Positions 57,832 to 64,000 of a DNA stretch of 64,000 nt are shown here, one piece after another (positions within the stretch are counted from its first letter, which is position 1; each line of letters starts with the position of its first letter). The DNA comes from Caenorhabditis remanei. Lineage: Eukaryota; Nematoda; Chromadorea; Rhabditida; Rhabditidae. Location of the stretch: NCBI RefSeq assembly GCF_010183535.1, contig NC_071329.1:19420879-19484878 (forward strand). Direction: 5' to 3'. A model generated the notes under the pieces. That model saw only the letters and a program-made list of their open reading frames with translations, ran no database searches and was not told the DNA's origin. A program made the translations under genes and the position numbers.

Positions 57832-60292
57832 GTGCGACTAGCAGATCAATATTGGTATGCTAGCTATTGTTGGAAAGACTACAAACTAGAAATGAAGAGC
57901 TAGCAGACCAAAATGCAAAGTTGTCTGATTTTTTTTTCATATTTTGGATTGTTTTCAGATTTTTTGGATGGATTATTTTCGTTATTCTCGGATTTATGAC
58001 ACTCTTTGAACTATTAGAAAACTATCGCATTTTCTTGTTTTGGTCTGCTAGCTCCATCTCGAGGCTACAAACTACAAACTTAGAACTAGCAGACCAATAT
58101 CATATTTTGTGATTTTTAGCTGAAAAGTATAGTATTTTAAGAAGAAAATATAAAAACTTGACAAGCCAGAAATTTTACTTTAAACTCACAAAAGATGAGA
58201 GATTACTGTAAAAATTGCGTTCAAAAAAGAAAAAAAGTAGCTTTTTTCACAAATTTAGAAAAAGAAAGAGTGTTCATCATATTCAGAATTTTTCAAAGCA
58301 CCTATCCACCAGTTTTCATAAAAATCCGTCCATTTTTCTCCTCAATAAACAGAATAATAGAATATTGGTCTGCTAGCTCACTATAAACTACAATATTCGA
58401 ACTAGCAGACCAATATCATAATTTTGCTATTTCTCGTTATTTTTAATGGTTTTTTCCTAACCTTTTTTTGAAAATGTAGTTTGGTACATTTTTTGGATCC
58501 TGTCCCATCAAAACGTGGGCGGGGCCTCCTCATTTTCTACGGGAGAATTCAATTCGAAAGTTCGAAATGCTTTTTCTCTTTTTTTGCTTGGACATCCGGA
58601 CAGACACACACACAGACACGTCATCATTCTCTCCATCGTCGTCGCTTCATTTCGAATTCAATGAGAGCAGAAAAAAAGCTCTTCCCTTTTTTCTCGATTC
58701 CCTTCCATTCCATCTTCTTCTTCTTTCTCCTAATCCTTTTCCCTTCATTACCTCATCATTTCTATGCGTCTCTCACTCTTCCACACTCTCTCACCGGTGA
58801 GAGATAACGACGATGTGAGAGACACAGAGGAAAGAAACGGAATTGGAATACGAGGGAAGGAGGAGATTTTTTTGGATGTGAAGGGAGTTATCTCATGTGA
58901 TTATATGCATTTTGTATCTATATCATAAACAAACTCTTTTTTTTATTTTCAGACCGAGAAAAAAATCTAGAATTTTCTTTCCAGAAAATCGTGATATTGG
59001 TCTGCTAGTTCCAATGTTATAGTTTGTAGTGAGCTAGCAGACCAAATAGACGTTGGTCTGCTAGCTCGACTACAAACTACAACTTTTGAACCAATAGCAG
59101 ACCAATATCACATGTGCTGGATTTTTTCGGCCCAAAATCAGACGGATCCTTCCAAAAATTGGTAGATAGGTACTTTCAAATATGCCGAATCCAAAAATCA
59201 TAATTTTAATCCGCAAAATTCAATGTGAATATGAGAAAAATAAATTTGAAATTTCATTTTAGAAAATCCTGAATTTAGACTACAGTAACCCACATTTTCT
59301 CTATTCTCGATTTCTCAAACCTTATTTGAATATTTATGGTCACCAACAGCTACATTACGATATGTATGCATGATGTTTGACGGTGTGAATTATTCATTTT
59401 TTGAAGAAAAAAATATGAGAAAAAAAAATTTCTTCGGAAAAATCACGTTGGTCTGCTAGTGACAAACTTGTAGTATGTAGTCAAGATAGCAGACCAATCG
59501 GTTCTGGCGTGTCTTGGGCGCTTTTGAGGTTGATCAGGAGGTACTAGCAGACCAAATTCAGTCTAGACTATTTTTAGGTGTCTGCTTTTTTCAGTTAAGC
59601 AGACAAGCCCCGCCCCCTTAGGACGCCCTAAGCTGTTTTTCTCCCGGTTTTTCTATTTTTTCTCTGCGTCTTTCCCCTCCACACACTCTCTCACTCTTCA
59701 TCCATTTTTTCGTGTTTTTGTCTGTCAGACAAGGCGATTTTCAGCTTTTTCTTCTTTTTTTTCTTTTCTCTATTCAAAACATCCACACCCAGACCAGCGA
59801 TAAAAAATTTTGAGAAAAAAAATTTCTCAAAAATAAAATTTTTCTTAAAAATTTTTTTTCAAATTTTTTCTGACCGTGACCTAACTTCTCACTTAATGGC
59901 CTAGAAATCCGACTCCTTATTTTTTTAGGCCACCAGCTAGGAAATGAGAAAAGAGAATATTGGTCTGCTAGCTCCAGGTACTAGACTACAAACTATAACT
60001 TTGGAGCTAGCAGACCAATATCACATTTACGCGGTTTTTTGGCCTAAACTTAAGCGGATTTTTCTAAAAATTAATGGTACGGTATTTTCAGATATACTGA
60101 ATCCAAAATGTTAACTTTCGTTTTAAAGTTTTCTCTGAAATTCCTAACTACATACAGTAATCCACATTTTTTTGAGCAAAAAATTTTTTCTCAATTTTTT
60201 TTTCTCAACAGTTTTTTCTTACCTGGGCTAATTTGTTCCACCTCGTGGCCTAGAAACCAAACTCCTCGTTTTTCTAGGCCACCACGACCAGA
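57832..60292. other. spacer upstream of gene U
   Basis: No coding sequence recognised. Holds seven palindromic elements and, near 58598-58630, a CATCCGGACAGACACACACAC motif like those in the globin and gene U introns. Two stretches after elements (59105-59230 and 60020-60115) are diverged copies of the same sequence also found at 62500-62600 and 62835-62960. Confidence 0.5.
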
Positions 60293-63200
60293 ATGAGTGC
60301 ATTCGAATGTCGGAAGTGTGATGGAGAGAACTATACGATTGACGAGGAAGAGGAAGATGATCCGTGTCCGACGGTGATTAGGAGGGTGAGTTAGTTTGTA
60401 GCAGACTTGTCACGGGCCGGGCCAAAATCAGGAAAAATCTCGGACCGGCAAGGCCCGCTCGGCCCGTTTTGAGACATTTTTTTCAAAAAATTTTGAGTTT
60501 TTGAATTTTTTTGGGGAAATTTTTGGAAATTTTTTGAAATTTTTTGAAAAAAGTATAGTTTTCGAATAAACATTTAAAATATAATTAAAATGTGAATATG
60601 TAGGATAATTTAAGCATTTTTACTCTATTTTTTCGAAAAATTTCAAAAAAAAATTGGTAAAAATGGCTACCCATTTTTGAATCCGGGCCGACCGGGCCGG
60701 GCCGGGCCAAGAGAAATTTCGGCCCGGCCCGGCCCGGTCAATCAAAATCTCGGCCCGGCCCGGCCCGGGCCGGCCCGATTTTTGACAAGTCTGGTTTGTA
60801 GTCACTAAGCACTACCAAAAACCAACTAACTCCATTCCAGTCCTACTCAGCCGACTGGCTGCACAACGACGACTCGTCGGGTGGTGACGAAGATTCCGAA
60901 GAGGATTCAGATGCCGAATTTCTTGTCCATCCATGTCTGCGAAGTATCATCAAATCGAAATCCGCATACGCAGTGCCACGGAATCGAGACGATGACGTGG
61001 CGAGCCTATTACAGGCGAAAAATAACAGTATGAAACCGAGCAAGACGAGTTTCGAGGTGAGTCAATGATTTTTAGATTCGCCATATTTAAAAGTACCTGT
61101 TCACCAATTTTTGGAAGGTTCCGCTTAATTCTAGTCCAAAAACCATGTTAATGAGATGACCAACTCGGCTACTTCCCGCAACAGTTACGCAGCATTCACA
61201 GCTTTTGCAACAGTTACGCGACAAGATTGCAACAGTTCCACAGCAATTAGGAAAATTCAGAACATATGCAACAGTTACACAGCTTTCACGTCACTGCGAC
61301 TGATGGTTCCCTTGTTTTTGGGGCATGCACCAGTTGTGCAACAATCTCACAACAGTCGCGCAGCAACTGTATATTCGCTCCAATGCAAATTGGACTTTGG
61401 CTGCATTTTTCAATTTGTTCCAATGATTGTTTATTGTCTATTTGACAAGTTTTATCATTTTTCCGACTTATTTTTACTCTATTTTTTGAAAATATTATTT
61501 TTCAGAAGAAGAATTTGTTTGGATGGCAAAAACGATTCAGAGAGAGCAGCTGATCAACATTATTCGCCTATTCGATAAAAAATTTGGACTTTTGAAGCGT
61601 TTTCAGCAAGAGATGATATAAAAATGTGAGTTGTTTCCAACCGAATTTCATTGAAACATTCTTTTTCAGTTCTAGAGTCGATGAGCTTGGGGCACCGGAC
61701 GTCTACAGATATAAGGAACTTGGAAACTTCATCGACTGTCGGTCAACATGGAATTTCAATGACGTTTCTAAGTTTTTTGTTTTTGCTTTAATTTTTTTAA
61801 ATTTAATATTCTTAAAATAAATATTAATAGTTATTTATGTTATTCTGTTCACAAATTAACTATACTGATTAGAAACGAGAAGCAATGAACGCATGCAGCA
61901 CGCCGGCAGCACTGATGCAACAACTGTGCAGCATTCATGCAACACTTGCACGCCTCTGACGCAGCAGGAGTAAACTCTACGAATAACTGCTGCGTTAGTG
62001 CTGCGCAACTGCAGCGGAAAGTAGCCGAGAATGCCACTTTGGTCTGCTAGCTCACTACAAACTATAACGTTGGAGCTAGCAGACCAAAATCACAACTTTC
62101 TGAAGTGTAGAATTTCTTTAAAAATCAAAACTTTTTTCCAGATCTCCCTGTCAAAAATGATTGAATCCACGAGTAAAAGTATAGCCGAAGAAGCGGAATA
62201 CTCTGTCGCTGACCTCTTACCGACCCTAGACGAAACATGGCCGGATCCAGAGGAAGAGGATGAGAAGGCTGCGAAAAAGAGGAGGAAATCGAATATCATG
62301 AGGTAGGCGCTGCTTAGAAATTATGGTGGGCCTGCTTAACATACCCAATTACAAACTACACAGGAAAAGAAAAACATCTCGAATTTTTCTCTTTCCATTC
62401 CCAGAAAATCGTGATTTTGGTCTGCTAGCTCTAACGTTATAGTTTGTAGTGAGCTAGCAGACCAAAATGACGTTGGTCTGCTAGCTCGACTACAAACTAC
62501 CGAAATTAAGACCAATAAGTTGCGTTTTTGATATTATGATGAGTAGGTAAATTAAGACACTGGGAATCTGAAAATCGTAGCTTTGGAACTTGAAAGTATA
62601 AAAAATTAGCTGAAATTTTTTGTTTTAAAGATTCAATTCCAAAAATCAGCAATTTGTTGAGAATTGTGGAATCTGAGAATTCGATTTTCAGATTTTTCAT
62701 GTTCGCAAGTACTTATCCACTGATTTTCAAAGTTATCCGCTCATTTTTCAGCTAGAAAACGGGAAAAGAGAATATTGGTCTGCTAGCTCCAGATTCTAGA
62801 CTACAAACTACAGTTTTTTGAGCTAGCAGACCAATATCACACTTACGGCGTTTTTTGGCTTAAAATCAGATGGATCCTTCTAAAAATTGGTGGACAGGTA
62901 TTTTCAAATATGGCGAATCTGAAAATCGTAGCTTCGAAATTTGAAAGTTTGAAAAAATTGGTGAAATTTTCCAGATACTCGCCAAGTCTCTCCGACTCGG
63001 ATCTCTCCCTGAATCTTAGAAATGACGAAAACGAGGATGATGACGTGGAGAATGAGCATCTGAGGAGCCGCCCGTGTTGGTCTTCCCCTCCCAACTTTTT
63101 CGATGACACTTTCCGTGGAATTTCTCCAACGAATCGTGAGTTTTTTGACAAAAACGCGTCAACGTCGCGCCAGATAGCGAAAATCCTGGAGCGTCAAAGG

Positions 63201-64000
63201 CGCGCCAGCCATGTAGTTTGTAGTTTGCAGTTTATAGTTAATTAGCAGCCTAGACCGATCAGCTGGGGTGACTTTGACGCGTTTTCCAGTCTGAAACTCA
63301 AAAAAAAATTTCCGCAAAAATTTTGAATTTTTTCCAAAAAAAAAATTTTCCAGAAAAATGTTGGTCCGCTCCTGATTTAGAAGATGTCCTATTCAAATCA
63401 CGTCACGCGGATTCAGATGACGTCACCAGACGGGCGGTCCCGTCGATTCCGATTCTGAAGGAGCTCATCGATGAATCATGTCTTGGGTACCCAGTTATCG
63501 AGACACCGGATAACGGTAGGTGGTGGACATCCGGACACACACACACCCAGATGGACACACAGACAGACAAATATACTTTGCTATGCACTTTTTATTTTTT
63601 ATTTTGTTCGAAAAAATTTTTTTTTGAAAAAATTGTTTCCCGCCAAAAAATTTTTTTCTCGCACCACCTCCCCAAATATCGTTTCAGACCCATCCGTATG
63701 CTCATACCGTCTACCTTCGTCACTTGGCTCCGCCCCCTCACCCAGTCCGCCCCGCCCACTTTCACCGGTCTTCGGACGTCCCGCACCCCCACAGTGTAAT
63801 ATGAGTTTTCCCATTAGATTTTTTTGGTTTTGGGTCTGCCGTAGACTACAAACTACAAACTACAAACTACAATTCCAGACCGAATCCACCTGTCCCAATC
63901 AATGCAACTTCCTCGTCGACCGGATATCGAGGCATTCTTGGCAGATTGCCAAAATGATTACACACAGGCTCCGCCCACTTTCAGCATTGGATCACAAGGA
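60293..64000 (+). CDS. unrecognised acidic Ser/Pro-rich protein, 3'-incomplete (gene U)
   Basis: Exons 60293-60385, 60841-61056, 62142-62302, 62975-63135, 63354-63515, 63688-63795 and 63879 to beyond the window, about 340 aa so far, all in frame. It starts MSAFECRKCDGENYTIDEEEEDD. The CxxC pair could be half of a zinc-binding site, but no second pair follows. The rest is low-complexity: acidic serine clusters (SSGGDEDSEEDSDAEF, SDSDLSLNL), a basic KKRRKS that could be a nuclear signal, two CWS motifs (RPCWSSPP, KCWSAPDLEDV) and a proline-rich stretch. It looks like a disordered regulatory protein; I do not recognise a family. Donor of intron 6 (63796) is a weak GTAATA. Confidence 0.7.
60402..60793. 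mobile_element. hAT-like GC-rich MITE, 392 bp, in intron 1 of gene U
   Basis: Ends CAGACTTGTCA and TGACAAGTCTG, with GGGCCGG-rich subterminal arms and AT-rich centre. Flanked by the 8-bp direct repeat GTTTGTAG (60394-60401, 60794-60801). Same family as 3730-4277, differing at the third to fourth terminal bases. Confidence 0.82.
61164..62029. mobile_element. foldback element in intron 2 of gene U
   Basis: Ends CTCGGCTACTTCCCGC and GCGGAAAGTAGCCGAG are inverted repeats. The subterminal arms (61175-61380 and 61880-62010) are built of GCAACAGTTACGCAGC-like units with many GCAAC and GCAGC words. The 500-bp centre is AT-rich and has no convincing ORF. Confidence 0.75.

Larger units (their letters stand above)
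56211..62835. repeat. TTGGTCTGCTAGC palindrome, copies from the vig-1 spacer to gene U
   Basis: Same element. Copies start near 56211 (split by the TA element and resumed at 57832), 57850, 58039, 58365, 58995, 59052, 59449, 59960, 62039, 62417, 62472 and 62776. Several have a longer left half (for example CTCCAGGTACTAGACTACAAAC near 59970 in two pieces). Degenerate forms lie near 63215 and 63825. Confidence 0.88.

Noticed and set aside
61156..61578. 140-codon ORF in intron 2 of gene U
   Set aside because: Its N-terminal half translates the GCAACAGTTACGCAGC repeats of a foldback arm; the rest is AT-rich intron.
33517..62835. CRISPR-like array
   Set aside because: Regular palindromes recur, but spacing is irregular, most spacers are introns of eukaryotic genes and there are no cas genes.

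Overview
This is nuclear DNA from a nematode, almost certainly a Caenorhabditis species. It is AT-rich, its genes have many short introns (about 42-60 bp) with TTTTCAG-type acceptors, the left half is a cluster of nematode-specific srz-type chemoreceptor genes, and the right half carries worm orthologues of emc-2, alh-6, fcho-1 and vig-1. All exon joins given here were made by eye from splice consensus, reading frame and comparison between paralogues.

Region 1 (1-32.8 kb) is a tandem and inverted cluster of seven-transmembrane receptors of the srz class. Eight or nine copies look complete, including three on the minus strand. Two more are full length but broken. The rest are truncated copies, solo exons and decayed exons. 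The typical gene has five exons: N-terminus and TM1; TM2 to TM4 with the LLAIQRFLxYFYP motif; TM5 with the VRKxxxLMSAQxNKP loop; a very short fourth exon; and TM7 with IIQVTYLGCNKQNL. Introns and spacers hold foldback elements, hAT-like GC-rich MITEs and tRNA-like sequences, some nested.

Region 2 (33.3-54.9 kb) holds housekeeping genes: a small globin (+), emc-2 (-), alh-6 (-), fcho-1 (+, divergent from alh-6) and vig-1 (+). alh-6 and emc-2 lie head to tail about 300 bp apart. From memory, alh-6, fcho-1 and vig-1 are also near neighbours on C. elegans chromosome II.

Region 3 (54.9-64 kb) is a long spacer with a 1.6-kb TA-flanked foldback element. An unrecognised acidic, serine/proline-rich protein gene follows and runs off the window.

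The most striking non-genic signal is a short palindromic element with ends TTGGTCTGCTAGCTC and GAGCTAGCAGACCAA around a core of CTACAAA heptamers. About 70 copies lie between 33.5 and 63 kb, in nearly every larger intron and many spacers. I saw none in the 33 kb of receptor genes and none in or beside vig-1. Copies occur singly, in pairs, as a four-unit tandem array, and as the two ends of larger 200-270 bp compound elements.
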